Source: JANXUR01 sp038229415
Lineage (GTDB): Bacteria; Acidobacteriota; Terriglobia; Terriglobales; Acidobacteriaceae
Length of the DNA stretch: 64,000 nt
Reading direction: 5' to 3'
Assembly: GCA_038229415.1 (NCBI GenBank)
Contig: JBBROM010000006.1
Span: 186,001 to 250,000, forward strand
Positions within the stretch are counted from its first letter, which is position 1. The number at the start of each line of letters is the position of its first letter. The position numbers and the translations under genes were made by a program. The notes below the pieces were generated by a model. It saw nothing but the letters and a program-made list of their open reading frames with translations, made no database searches and had not been told where the DNA came from. Positions 18,074 to 25,800 of the stretch are shown here, one piece after another.

Positions 18074-18583
18074 ATGGCTGAGACGATTCTCCGTCCGGCG
18101 CTGGCAGCCGATTTGCCGCGCCTTACCGAGATCTACAACCACTACGTCGTCCACACGCCCGTCACCTTCGACGCCGAACCCTACACCGTCGAAAAGCGCC
18201 GCGCGTGGTTCGAGCAGTTCGCGCCCACTGGCCGCCATCGGCTCTGGGTCGCTGAGCAGGAGGGCGTCGTCCTCGGCTATGCCGGAACCACCCGCTTTCG
18301 CCTCAAGGCCGGATACAACACCACCGTCGAAACCACGATTTACTGTAGTACGGAAGCTGTCGGCCTGGGTCTCGGCGCGAAACTCTACACCGCCCTATTC
18401 GACTCCTTGTGCAACGAAGATATCCACCGCATCGTCGCCGGTTACGCACTGCCCAATCCCGGATCGGCCCGGCTGCACGAGCGCTTCGGCTTCCGCCTGG
18501 TCGGCGTTTTCAACGCCAACGGCATCAAGTTCGGCAAATACTGGGACGTAGCCTGGACTGAGCGTCCCCTTCGCCTGACATAA
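18074..18583 (+). CDS. GNAT N-acetyltransferase, phosphinothricin acetyltransferase-like
   Basis: A 169-residue acetyl-CoA-dependent N-acetyltransferase. It has the PAT-like opening (ILRPALAADLPRLTEIYNHYV), the acetyl-CoA loop region around AVGLGLGAKLYTALF and the C-terminal SARLHERFGFRLVGVF motif with YWDVAWTERPL. Enzymes of this group acetylate amino groups of phosphinothricin, methionine sulfone and similar amino acid analogues; the true substrate here is unknown. The gene lies between two paralogous mini-protein genes, all on the same strand. Confidence 0.88.
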   Translation: MAETILRPALAADLPRLTEIYNHYVVHTPVTFDAEPYTVEKRRAWFEQFAPTGRHRLWVAEQEGVVLGYAGTTRFRLKAGYNTTVETTIYCSTEAVGLGLGAKLYTALFDSLCNEDIHRIVAGYALPNPGSARLHERFGFRLVGVFNANGIKFGKYWDVAWTERPLRLT

Positions 18584-18618
18584 GCTAGGACAGGCTGCAC
18601 TCCACAAGTGTGCAGGCC

Positions 18619-18624
18619 TACAAT
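18619..18624 (+). promoter_or_regulatory. -10 element TACAAT, 6 nt before a start codon
   Basis: TACAAT-CACCAC-ATG, the same arrangement as at 17870. It suggests a leaderless transcript for the 47-residue mini-protein. Confidence 0.5.
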
Positions 18625-18630
18625 CACCAC

Positions 18631-18774
18631 ATGCAGCGCAAAGTCTTCTGGCTCACATTCGCCGTCCTCGGCACCATCGCCGACATCGCGCTGCCTCTGT
18701 GGTGGGCGCTTGGAGTCACCCTGCCTATCGGCGTCTTCTGCTGGTGGCTGGCTTACCGCAGCGGCTGGTTCTAG
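18631..18774 (+). CDS. 47-residue hydrophobic mini-protein (copy B)
   Basis: ATG at 18631 opens MQRKVFWLTFAVLGTIADIA, then LPLWWALGVTLPIGVFC and WWLAYRSGWF to a stop at 18772. One membrane-spanning helix with a positively charged Arg near each end is likely. Clear paralogue of the protein at 17882, sharing the coding sequence and the TACAATCACC upstream box, with a GNAT gene between them. Conservation of two copies at protein level argues that they are genes and not chance frames. Function unknown. Confidence 0.65.
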   Translation: MQRKVFWLTFAVLGTIADIALPLWWALGVTLPIGVFCWWLAYRSGWF

Positions 18775-18822
18775 GATTGCCACCCCCCCGAAACATTGAT
18801 TCAGCCCGCGACTCACACCTCC

Positions 18823-19428
18823 ATGCTCTCCGCCCACAACCCGACGGACGCGCCTTCTTCCCGCATTAGCCGCCGCGCTCTGCTGGTTGGTGGAAGCTTC
18901 GCTGCCATCGGTTCTGCGACGCTCTACTACTTTTCGCAAGCTCGACAGCGCGCCGAAGACGCCGCCCGCCCCAAGGACAACGTTTCCATCGTCGAGTTCA
19001 GCAACTTGGGCGAGCGCATCGCCACTGCTTCCGTCCCACGCATCGTCAAAACTGACGATGCGTGGCGACGCCAGCTCTCCGGCGACGCCTATCAGGTCAC
19101 CCGCCGCGCTGACACCGAGCGCCCCTACACCGGTGAGCTGCTCGAGGTCGAAGCCAAGGGCGTCTATCGCTGCATCTGCTGTGGCACGGCGCTGTTCGAC
19201 TCCGCTACCAAGTTCGAGTCCGGCACCGGATGGCCGAGTTTCACCGCGCCAATTGCCAAAGAAAACGTAGTCGAGTCCATTGATACCAGTTTCCAAACTA
19301 TCCGCACAGCTGTCTCCTGCCGCCGCTGCGACGCCCACCTCGGCCACGTCTTCGACGACGGCCCGCTCCCCACAGGTCTGCGCTATTGCATGAACTCGGT
19401 GGCACTGAAGTTCGCCAAACGCTCGTAG
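18823..19428 (+). CDS. msrB: Exported peptide-methionine (R)-S-oxide reductase
   Basis: The 201-residue protein reduces methionine-R-sulfoxide. The MsrB domain begins near WRRQLSGDAYQVTRRADTER and shows two zinc-binding CxxC pairs (CICC, CRRC), the GTGWPSF motif, and the catalytic Cys in RYCMNSVAL. Before it is a twin-arginine-like signal, SRRALLVGGSFAAIG, with one hydrophobic segment, so the enzyme is probably periplasmic or membrane-anchored. The ATG at 18823 is preferred over a TTG at 18796 because it keeps a normal-length signal; no strong ribosome site is seen for either. It directly follows mini-protein B. Confidence 0.9.
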   Translation: MLSAHNPTDAPSSRISRRALLVGGSFAAIGSATLYYFSQARQRAEDAARPKDNVSIVEFSNLGERIATASVPRIVKTDDAWRRQLSGDAYQVTRRADTERPYTGELLEVEAKGVYRCICCGTALFDSATKFESGTGWPSFTAPIAKENVVESIDTSFQTIRTAVSCRRCDAHLGHVFDDGPLPTGLRYCMNSVALKFAKRS

Positions 19429-19445
19429 TGCATTCCCGAGGCGAT

Positions 19446-19529
19446 TGTCATCCCCAGCGCAAGCGAGGGATCTGCATTTCGGTGGCGGTGCCGATGCAGA
19501 TTCCTCGGGCAAAAAGGCCCTCGGAATGA
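19446..19529 (+). repeat. TGTCAT-type interspersed repeat with two hairpins
   Basis: Begins TGTCATCCCCAGCGCAAGCG and ends CCCTCGGAATGA. It contains an ATCTGCAT (19470) / ATGCAGAT (19494) inverted repeat and a second imperfect hairpin CCTCGGGC-AAAAA-GGCCCTCGG. It fills the gap between msrB and the ATP-grasp gene. Confidence 0.7.
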
Positions 19530-19615
19530 AAATCGCAAAGCAATGGTGCTCCGTTTGCTACCCTAGAATGATGCTGCTCAACCTCACCGTCCCGCCAAGT
19601 CAGGCCAGGTAACCG

Positions 19616-20509
19616 GTGAAGATCGCGCTGGTCACTTGCCCCGAACTCTCCGAGGGAACCGCTGACGACCGCATCTTGCGCGACGCTTTCCTACAGGATA
19701 ACCACGCAGTTCAGTTCGAGGTGTGGTCAAACTCCCGCGTTCGCTGGCAAGAATATGACGTCATACTGATCCGCTCCACCTGGGACTACCATCGGCACCT
19801 TTCACGCTTCCTCACCTGGGCGCAGGAGGCTAGCAAACAATCGCGCCTAGTGAACCCGTGGCAAGTGGTCGCCTGGAATGCCTCGAAAAAGTATCTACTC
19901 GAACTGCTCGACCACGGGGTGTCCGTAGTACATACCGAAGTCGCGTCCGACGCGGATCATGCCGTTGAATATGCTCGGCGTCTGCTGCAGTTGCACCCCG
20001 CAATCGTGATTAAGCCCGCCGTCTCGGCAACGGCCGAATCGCTGTTCCGCGTCACCAACCTAGCGGATGCGCGTGACGCAATCCAAGCCGCTCTCACCAC
20101 CGGCGATGTGGTGATTCAGCCATATCTTAGCTCCATCGCGGAGGACGGCGAACTGTCTCTGATCTTCTTCTGCCTGACGGAATGGAGGTTCTCGCACGCC
20201 GTCCACAAGCTTCCCAGGCTGGGCGACTTTCGGGTTCAATCAAACTTCGGGGGCACAGCCAATGCAGTAGAGCCATCGGATGCAATCGTGCGCTTTTCCG
20301 AAGAGGCTTTGTCTTGCGTCCCACCAGAAGCAATTTTTGCCCGCGTGGACATCGTCGACTGGAAAACCGATCCTAAAATTGGTGAACTGGAGTTGATCGA
20401 ACCCGACTTATTCTTCCGCGACTGTAAAGATTCTTCGGACAAGCTGCAGGCAGCCCTTATTCACCACGTTACGTCTGGCCGAGCCTCCGCCGCCGCGCAT
20501 CGCTCTTAA
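19616..20509 (+). CDS. ATP-grasp domain protein (RimK/glutathione synthetase-like)
   Basis: GTG start with AGG 6 nt upstream; 297 residues. The pre-ATP-grasp part (residues 1-90) has IRSTWDYH; then PAIVIKPAVSATAESLFRV supplies the nucleotide-binding lysine strand, VVIQPYLSSIAEDGELSLIFF the hinge and metal/ATP loop, and ARVDIVDW ... LELIEPDLFFR the C-terminal metal-binding Asp/Glu residues. This pattern fits prokaryotic ATP-grasp carboxylate-amine ligases. The ligated substrates are unknown. TAGAAT at 19563 is a possible -10 box. It lies between msrB and leuB but is not tightly linked to either. Confidence 0.75.
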   Translation: MKIALVTCPELSEGTADDRILRDAFLQDNHAVQFEVWSNSRVRWQEYDVILIRSTWDYHRHLSRFLTWAQEASKQSRLVNPWQVVAWNASKKYLLELLDHGVSVVHTEVASDADHAVEYARRLLQLHPAIVIKPAVSATAESLFRVTNLADARDAIQAALTTGDVVIQPYLSSIAEDGELSLIFFCLTEWRFSHAVHKLPRLGDFRVQSNFGGTANAVEPSDAIVRFSEEALSCVPPEAIFARVDIVDWKTDPKIGELELIEPDLFFRDCKDSSDKLQAALIHHVTSGRASAAAHRS

Positions 20510-20545
20510 CTTGAATCCCTCCCCCCAAACCTGTAACTATCCCAT

Positions 20546-21640
20546 ATGCTCCTAAACCTCACCATCCTTCCCGGAGACGGCATCGGCCCGGAAGTCACCG
20601 CCGAAGCCGTGCGCGTCCTCGAAGCCGTCGCCACCAGGTTCTCGCACCAGCTCCAGCTCACCACCAAGCCCATCGGAGGTGCCGCCCTCGACGCGACCGC
20701 TGCCACCACGCCTGACGCCTTGCCACACGACACAATCGAAGCCTGCCTCGCTTCCTCCGCCGTGCTCCTCGGTGCCGTCGGCGACCCCAAATTTGACGCT
20801 AACCCGCCCGCGCTCCGCCCCGAAGCTGGCCTGCTGCGCCTCCGCAAAGCTCTGGGAGCGTACGCCAACCTTCGCCCCGCCATCTGCTTCCCGTCGCTAG
20901 CCTATTCGTCGCCGTTGCGCGCGGAACTGGTCGCCGGAACCGACATTCTGATCGTCCGCGAACTGCTCAGCGGCATCTACTTTGGACAGCCTCGCCACAC
21001 CGAAGGCCATTCGCCCAACCGCATCGCCGTGGACACCATGCGCTACACTGAGTTCGAGATCGAGCGCATCGCGCGCATGGCATTTGATCTCGCGCGTCAA
21101 CGCAGCAAAAAGCTACTCTCGGTGGATAAGGCTAACGTCCTCGACTCGTCGCGCCTGTGGCGCAGCGTCGTCACCCGCATCTCGGCGGATTACCCCGAAG
21201 TCCACCTCGCGCATCAGTATGTGGACTCCTGCGCCATGCTCCTCGCGGCGAAACCGACGCAGTTCGACGTCATCCTCACCGAAAATATGTTCGGCGACAT
21301 CCTCTCCGACCTCGCCGGAGCCGTCGTCGGCTCACTCGGCCTGCTTGCCTCAGCTTCCATCGGAGGCCCGGTCGGACTCTACGAACCAGTTCACGGCTCT
21401 GCTCCGGATATCGCTGGCGAAGGTATTGCGAATCCGCTGGGAGCAATTTTTTCTGCCGCCATGATGCTGCGCCACAGTTTTTCCCTGGAAGCGGAAGCAG
21501 CGGCGATTGAATCGGCGGTGCAGAAGACGCTCAACTCCGGAGCACGCACGCGCGACCTCGCACAGGCCGGCCAGGCCGCGTTTAGCACCGGCGACATGGG
21601 CCAGGCAATCGCGGATGCGATTGCCGCCCCGCCCCGTTAG
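20546..21640 (+). CDS. leuB: 3-isopropylmalate dehydrogenase
   Basis: NAD-dependent oxidation and decarboxylation of 3-isopropylmalate, the third leucine step. The 364-residue product shows LPGDGIGPEVTAEAVRVLE at the N-terminus, LLRLRKALGAYANLRP, VDKANVLDSSRLWR and the Mg/NAD region LTENMFGDILSDLAGAV, then GLYEPVHGSAPDIAG. The length is normal. It is separated from leuACD by about 5 kb of unrelated genes. The ATG is preceded by TAACTATCCCAT and lacks a ribosome site, another possible short-leader or leaderless start. Confidence 0.95.
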   Translation: MLLNLTILPGDGIGPEVTAEAVRVLEAVATRFSHQLQLTTKPIGGAALDATAATTPDALPHDTIEACLASSAVLLGAVGDPKFDANPPALRPEAGLLRLRKALGAYANLRPAICFPSLAYSSPLRAELVAGTDILIVRELLSGIYFGQPRHTEGHSPNRIAVDTMRYTEFEIERIARMAFDLARQRSKKLLSVDKANVLDSSRLWRSVVTRISADYPEVHLAHQYVDSCAMLLAAKPTQFDVILTENMFGDILSDLAGAVVGSLGLLASASIGGPVGLYEPVHGSAPDIAGEGIANPLGAIFSAAMMLRHSFSLEAEAAAIESAVQKTLNSGARTRDLAQAGQAAFSTGDMGQAIADAIAAPPR

Positions 21641-21872
21641 CTGCGCATCCATTGCACCGCGTTCACGCACTGGCTGGCAGCACCGCAACCGGCACTTCTG
21701 ATTCCCGGTATAAAGCAACGCCAGGAACCCTGAGCAGAATTCCCCACATCAAACGAAGTGTAACCACGCAAGAATTCCTGTTGCGGGATCACTTCCTATT
21801 GTGCTCCGCATCACAGATGTTGAGCGCGGATGCGCTTATAGTCAGGGTATGTTCAAGTGAGATTGAGGCGAT

Positions 21873-22130
21873 ATGTTAGGAAAATGTGGCAATCCAAAAT
21901 GTACACGTCGTTTTCTGCGGCTGAGCCAGGGCAAACTCTTTTGGCAGGAAGCAATGTGCGAAACGGGCGCTCACGGCCATGATGGCACTCTGCGGATGAT
22001 TTGGTTTTGTGACGAATGTGCCAGACAACTGACTACGGCTGCACGCTCCAGCGACGCGGAGTTCACCCTGGTGCTCCGCTGGGAAGACCGGGAGCGGTCG
22101 TTGGCCCAGATGCGCGCTACCCACTCGTGA
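21873..22130 (+). CDS. Small zinc-ribbon-like protein, function unknown
   Basis: 85 residues with GKCGNPKCTRRFLRL at the N-terminus (CxxxxC pair), MCETGAHGH in the middle and IWFCDECARQL (CxxC), a pattern typical of a metal-binding ribbon. GAGG lies 4 nt before the ATG. The charged C-terminus has no other features. No signal peptide. Similar small Cys-rich proteins occur in acidobacterial genomes, but I know of no assigned role. Convergent with the GT2 gene 20 bp away. Confidence 0.65.
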   Translation: MLGKCGNPKCTRRFLRLSQGKLFWQEAMCETGAHGHDGTLRMIWFCDECARQLTTAARSSDAEFTLVLRWEDRERSLAQMRATHS

Positions 22131-22149
22131 TTGCCGGATCGCGCTTCTA

Positions 22150-22878
22150 CTAGAGCCGGTACAAGCCTCGCAGTGAGTTCCAGCGCACCTGCAAAAGTTC
22201 GAGAAACATGCGCGGCCCGTCGCGGAATGGACGAATCGTGCTCAACTTGTCGTGCGCCCAAGCCACAGGCACTTCTTCCACACGCATCTTCAGCTTCCGC
22301 GCCAAAAACAGCAGTTCCGGATCAAACGCCCAGCGATCAATCAACTGCCGCGAGAAAAGCGATTGTGCGGCCTCGTAACTGAACGCCTTGAAGCCGCATT
22401 GCGTGTCTTTGTAGGGCAGGCGCAGGATCGCGTGCAGCAATCCGTTAAACACCCGCCCAATCAGTTGCCGATACAGCGGCTGACGCTTGGTCTGGCTTTG
22501 CCGCGCCAGCCACCGCGAACCAATCGCCACATCCGCGCCCGCCTTCAACGCATCCACCAGCTTCGGCGCTTCCTCAATCGGCGACGACAAGTCCGCATCG
22601 CTGAACAGCAGCCACCGGCCGCGCGCGCTCATCATCCCATTACGCACGCTGAATCCCTTGCCGCGGTTCCCCGGATTCTCCACTAACCGCACCGCCGGAT
22701 TCCCCGCCGCGAACCCGTTCACAATCGCAGCTGTCTCGTCGCGCGACCCGTCATTCACGACGATCACCTCCGCCGCCCATCCTTCCGTCGCCAGGTACGC
22801 CAGCACCTTTTCCAGCGTCGCCGTAATACGGCGCGCCTCGTTGTAGGCCGGAATCACTACGCTGTATTCGGGGGTCAA
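22150..22878 (-). CDS. Family 2 glycosyltransferase, dolichyl-phosphate glucosyltransferase-like
   Basis: A 242-residue GT-A enzyme: YSVVIPAYNEARRI at the N-terminus, VIVVNDGSRDET, GNRGKGFSVRNGM, LLFSDADLSSP (DxD), then GSRW and a CGFKAFSYEAA region with RWAFDPELLFLA, matching ALG5/DPM1-like enzymes that load a sugar on a polyprenyl phosphate. Such products feed GT87-like membrane transferases (one lies at 44-1357), but this link is only inferred. The start is a TTG at 22878, with AAGGA about 12 nt upstream; no in-frame ATG lies before the first strand. No C-terminal membrane helices. Confidence 0.85.
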   Translation of the reverse strand: MTPEYSVVIPAYNEARRITATLEKVLAYLATEGWAAEVIVVNDGSRDETAAIVNGFAAGNPAVRLVENPGNRGKGFSVRNGMMSARGRWLLFSDADLSSPIEEAPKLVDALKAGADVAIGSRWLARQSQTKRQPLYRQLIGRVFNGLLHAILRLPYKDTQCGFKAFSYEAAQSLFSRQLIDRWAFDPELLFLARKLKMRVEEVPVAWAHDKLSTIRPFRDGPRMFLELLQVRWNSLRGLYRL

Positions 22879-23129
22879 AACGAAATGTCGTCCTTAGGCA
22901 AACAAACTGAGCGCAAATGGGAATCTTGATTGTACCAATCGTCCCGACAAGCCACCGAGCCGGGTGCCGAGTCCCAAGCTCTGCTTGGGCGGGGTCGTCG
23001 CGAGTCTGGCCCTACCACTTTTTGTGACGCTCGTTACATCTCTATCCACATTAAATCTCTACCCTGTAGAAATGAGTTCCCTATCTATAGCATCATCAAA
23101 CTGGCGAACCACAACTCACACCCGGCTCG
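22879..23129. other. Gene-free interval with one palindromic repeat
   Basis: Part of the 310 bp between the GT2 gene and the secreted protein at 23189. It holds copy R10 of the GGTGCC hairpin; no ORF with family features is seen. It should contain the GT2 promoter on the minus strand. Confidence 0.5.
22963..22995 (+). repeat. GGTGCC palindromic repeat, divergent copy R10
   Basis: GGTGCCGAGTCCCAAGC-TCT-GCTTGGGCGGGGTC; core arms CCCAAGC/GCTTGGG are perfect. It uses the same stem as R9 at 23932. Confidence 0.55.
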
Positions 23130-23175
23130 GGTGCCCCACCCTCGTCCGCGTTCTTGGCGGACTAGGGTGGGATGC
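23130..23175 (+). repeat. GGTGCC palindromic repeat, copy R4
   Basis: Arms CCCACCCTCGTCCGC and GCGGACTAGGGTGGG pair at 14 of 15 positions; tail GGGATGC. It ends 13 nt before the inferred start of the secreted protein gene. Confidence 0.8.
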
Positions 23176-23188
23176 ATGTACCCTAACC

Positions 23189-23821
23189 GTGCTGCTCCTC
23201 TTATCCCTCCCCGCCTACGCCAAGTCCAAGCCGCACGTGATCGCCTTCGGCAAAGCGCAAACCGTCGCCTTCCCCTCGGGTGTTAAAGAAGACACCGCCG
23301 AAAAAATGACCGTCCGTCCGCTCTACGTGGACGACAAACTCAAGGAGTACGCCACCGGCGAGTCCCACGACGTCACCGACCGGCTCTTCGTCGTCCGCCG
23401 CGCCTTCCGCCTTAACGACCGCCTGCCCGAAGAAAAAGTCCCCCACTGGCTATGGCAGCGCGGCGGATGGATGCTGATTGATCGCCTCACCGCCCACATC
23501 TCCGCCCTCAACCTGCCCGAGTTCGACGGCTTCTACTCGGTCGCCGTCTGGTATCGCGACTACGCCGCCTACTGCGGCATCAGTGCCGATGGCGAAAAAC
23601 TCTACGGAGTCGTCGCCCAAATCGGCAGCCGCAAACCGCTATTGCGCCGCGTCCTCGGCGACCCCGACCTAAGCGGCCAAGCCGACACCGCCTGCGAGGA
23701 CGACCCAATCTGGCAACGCCAACCCCCGCGCGTAACGTTTTCTCCAGCCAAGGCACCGAAACTCACGTTTACCATCCGCGGACACACGGCAGACTTGGTG
23801 GAAGAATCCAGCGAAGAGTAA
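23189..23821 (+). CDS. Exported protein of unknown function
   Basis: Start taken at GTG 23189, giving 210 residues with a very short hydrophobic leader (VLLLLSLPAYA) before AKSKPHV. The body contains FRLNDRLPEEKVPHW, GGWMLIDRLTAHI and FYSVAVWYRDYAAYCG, with two Cys that may form a disulfide. No known domain was recognised. The reading frame continues upstream to 22964 but runs through repeat R4, so the longer version is not credible. The short leader lacks the basic n-region of a normal signal, which suggests the original 5' end was changed when the repeat arrived. Ribosome site: none clear. Confidence 0.55.
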   Translation: MLLLLSLPAYAKSKPHVIAFGKAQTVAFPSGVKEDTAEKMTVRPLYVDDKLKEYATGESHDVTDRLFVVRRAFRLNDRLPEEKVPHWLWQRGGWMLIDRLTAHISALNLPEFDGFYSVAVWYRDYAAYCGISADGEKLYGVVAQIGSRKPLLRRVLGDPDLSGQADTACEDDPIWQRQPPRVTFSPAKAPKLTFTIRGHTADLVEESSEE

Positions 23822-23830
23822 GTGTGCTTG

Positions 23831-23877
23831 TGTGGGTCAGGTGCCTCACCTGCCCAGTCGGAGCAAAGCTCCGAAAC
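23831..23877 (+). repeat. Double-hairpin repeat, copy 1
   Basis: CAGGTGCCTCACCTG followed by CGGAGCAAAGCTCCG, each a small stem-loop. Copy 2 is at 32023-32069 with paired changes in the second stem (CGGGCAAGCCCCG). Confidence 0.65.
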
Positions 23878-23878
23878 C

Positions 23879-23916
23879 GGGTGCCACATGTCTCGCGATT
23901 TTCGAGACGTGGGACC
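23879..23916 (+). repeat. GGTGCC palindromic repeat, divergent copy R8
   Basis: GGTGCCACATGTCTCG-loop-CGAGACGTGGGACC: the head and outer position are as in the main family but the inner stem is TCTCG/CGAGA. It follows the double-hairpin repeat by 1 nt. Confidence 0.6.
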
Positions 23917-23931
23917 CTAGCCGCCCCACCG

Positions 23932-23966
23932 GGTGCCCCGTCCAAGCTCCGCTTGGGCGGGTCTTT
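23932..23966 (+). repeat. GGTGCC palindromic repeat, divergent copy R9
   Basis: GGTGCCCCGTCCAAGC-TCC-GCTTGGGCGGG; the stem CCCGTCCAAGC/GCTTGGGCGGG has one G-T pair, and TCTTTTG follows, so it could also work as a terminator. Confidence 0.6.
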
Positions 23967-24005
23967 TGTCTACAATATGGTCAACCTTTTCCTGAGAATA
24001 TTCCC

Positions 24006-24470
24006 ATGCCCCAACACAAGTTCACCACCATGCTCATCGGCCAACCCGGCTCGCAGGTGGCCGCCCACAAACCGCCCTTCGACGTCCCCACCGTCTTCGG
24101 CACCAAAGCCCGCGTCCCGGTCAAGGGCACCATCAACGGATTCCCCTTCCGCAGTTCGCTGATGAACATGGGCGACGGCCACATGATGGCCGTCAACGTC
24201 ACCCTGCGCAAGAACGCCAAATGCCAGGCCGGAGACCGCGTCACCGTGGTGATGGAACGCGACGAGGCCGAGCGCAAGGTCGAAGTACCCGCCTATCTCA
24301 ATAAGCTGATCGCCAGCGATCCCGCCGCCCAAGTCTTCTGGGACAAGCTGTCATTTACGCATCAAAAGGAATACGTCCGCGAGATCGAGGAAGCTAAACG
24401 ACCGGAGACGAAGGAAAAACGCATCGCGGCGATGATGGATGCGTTAAGGAATGGCACGCGAAAGAAGTAG
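24006..24470 (+). CDS. DUF1905 / YdeI-type domain protein
   Basis: 154 residues. The first 95 have the DUF1905 pattern (KARVPVKGTINGFPFRSSL, HMMAVNVTLRK, GDRVTVVMERDE) and the C-terminal part has the YdeI/OmpD-associated helix pair (AAQVFWDKLSFTHQKEYVREIEEAKRPETKEKRI). The two domains are commonly found together in small soluble bacterial proteins of unknown function. The ATG at 24006 is chosen because the beta domain begins within 10 residues; upstream frame sequence lies in repeats R8/R9. TACAAT at 23971 is a -10 candidate. Confidence 0.8.
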   Translation: MPQHKFTTMLIGQPGSQVAAHKPPFDVPTVFGTKARVPVKGTINGFPFRSSLMNMGDGHMMAVNVTLRKNAKCQAGDRVTVVMERDEAERKVEVPAYLNKLIASDPAAQVFWDKLSFTHQKEYVREIEEAKRPETKEKRIAAMMDALRNGTRKK

Positions 24471-24496
24471 TCTCCGGTCGTAGCCTCAGGACGCAC

Positions 24497-25762
24497 TTAG
24501 CGAAAAGCCCGAATGATCGCCTGCAAGACGAGCCGCATATTGTCAAACTCGGGATCGCGGTTTGGGTCGGTGGACGAATCAAGCTGCTCTATGAACCGTT
24601 CTTGAACGCCCACCTTATCCTCGACTTCGCCTTGGTATTTTTCTATTGAGCGCTCATAGCTTGTCCAACGGACCTGGGGTAGGTCTCCGCTAGGTTTCCT
24701 CAATGCGCGATAGCCGCAATACATTTCCAAAGAGCACGCCTTGCCGTTGATATCCTCGAAATTGTTCCCGGACGGCCCTACTGTCGGATAATTCCTTCCA
24801 TCTTCGAGGCTTGGCAATGTGACAATTCGAAAGTTCGGTGGAAGTTGATTCTTTCTCAGTCGACCTGCCTCCGCCGTGCCGGCGGCGTCGTTGTCGAACA
24901 CGGCTATCAGGCGGTTTGCAAACCCCAAGCCCGCCAAGCTTCTGATTAGGAGGCCAAGGTGACCAATACCACCCGGTCCTCGAAAAGCCAAGTGATCTAG
25001 AAAAGAAAAGATGTGCTCTAAGTGAGGATACAATCGCGAGATACCGCGCTTGAGCAGCAAACTGTCCGACTTCCCTTCGGCAACAACAAGAATCTGCTCG
25101 ATCGCTCTTGCTGGCACTCGAAGATTGTCAAACGCTTGCTCGATAAATCGTGTTTCCTGTGAAAGGTCAAATTCATCCAGCGCCGACGTGAAGTCAAATG
25201 CCACTAGATCAGTGTCATCGCTTAGATCGATGCAGGCCCTAAGAAAATCCCTCTCATCTTCAAAAGGTGAATCGATTACGCTTGGATTCGTCCAATCACC
25301 ACCTACGAGGCACTCCTCGAGAACTGAAACGCGAAAGGGAAAGTGATAACGATGCTGCCATTGGCGGTGTACTAGAGATAGCTCCGCCTCTAACCACCGC
25401 ATATCGCACGAGTGTTCAATAACTAACAGTTTCCTTCTCAAACGAATGGAGGAGCGTGGCGCAAACTCGAGTTCTCTCTTTATGGATTCAGCGATCTCCG
25501 TACGAAACCTTCGTAGTTGGGACCTGTACCTCTCCTGCGTAAAGCCCATAAGGTCTAGGCGGTCTCGCACCAAAGCTGTATTAGATCTATACCAATACGT
25601 GGTATACGTCTCATCTTCAGCCACGTACTCCGTCTTCTCCACTCGATCATTTTCAGTGAAGACGCAGAGCAAGCGATCGGGCGGGGTAAACGAAAAGCTG
25701 ATAATGCGCTCGCCAACCCAGAATTCGTACGGATAGATGATCACTGAAATTATTGCCCTCAA
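24497..25762 (-). CDS. Toprim-domain protein, HEPN/Toprim-associated type
   Basis: 421 residues. The C-terminal half contains a Toprim fold: ILVVAEGKSDSLLL with the catalytic Glu229, and RLIAVFDNDAAGT with Asp290 and Asp292, the metal-binding DxD. The N-terminal 220 residues match my memory of the HEPN/Toprim-associated N domain, with YEFWVGERI at the start, but I found no R-x4-H HEPN RNase motif. Toprim cores of this class resemble those in OLD/Gabija-type nucleases and other conflict systems. The gene stands alone 38 bp after gatA, on the same strand, and looks less GC-rich than its neighbours, suggesting transfer. TTG start supported by TATAAC 6 nt upstream; GTG 25744 is the alternative. 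Confidence 0.65.
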   Translation of the reverse strand: MRAIISVIIYPYEFWVGERIISFSFTPPDRLLCVFTENDRVEKTEYVAEDETYTTYWYRSNTALVRDRLDLMGFTQERYRSQLRRFRTEIAESIKRELEFAPRSSIRLRRKLLVIEHSCDMRWLEAELSLVHRQWQHRYHFPFRVSVLEECLVGGDWTNPSVIDSPFEDERDFLRACIDLSDDTDLVAFDFTSALDEFDLSQETRFIEQAFDNLRVPARAIEQILVVAEGKSDSLLLKRGISRLYPHLEHIFSFLDHLAFRGPGGIGHLGLLIRSLAGLGFANRLIAVFDNDAAGTAEAGRLRKNQLPPNFRIVTLPSLEDGRNYPTVGPSGNNFEDINGKACSLEMYCGYRALRKPSGDLPQVRWTSYERSIEKYQGEVEDKVGVQERFIEQLDSSTDPNRDPEFDNMRLVLQAIIRAFR

Positions 25763-25768
25763 CTGAAA

Positions 25769-25774
25769 GTTATA
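25769..25774 (-). promoter_or_regulatory. -10 element TATAAC, 6 nt before a TTG start
   Basis: On the minus strand TATAAC-TTTCAG-TTG. The spacing equals that at 17870, 18619 and 34439 and fits a leaderless transcript for the Toprim gene, independent of gatA. Confidence 0.45.
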
Positions 25775-25800
25775 CTGATCCTAGAGTAGAGTACGCCCTC

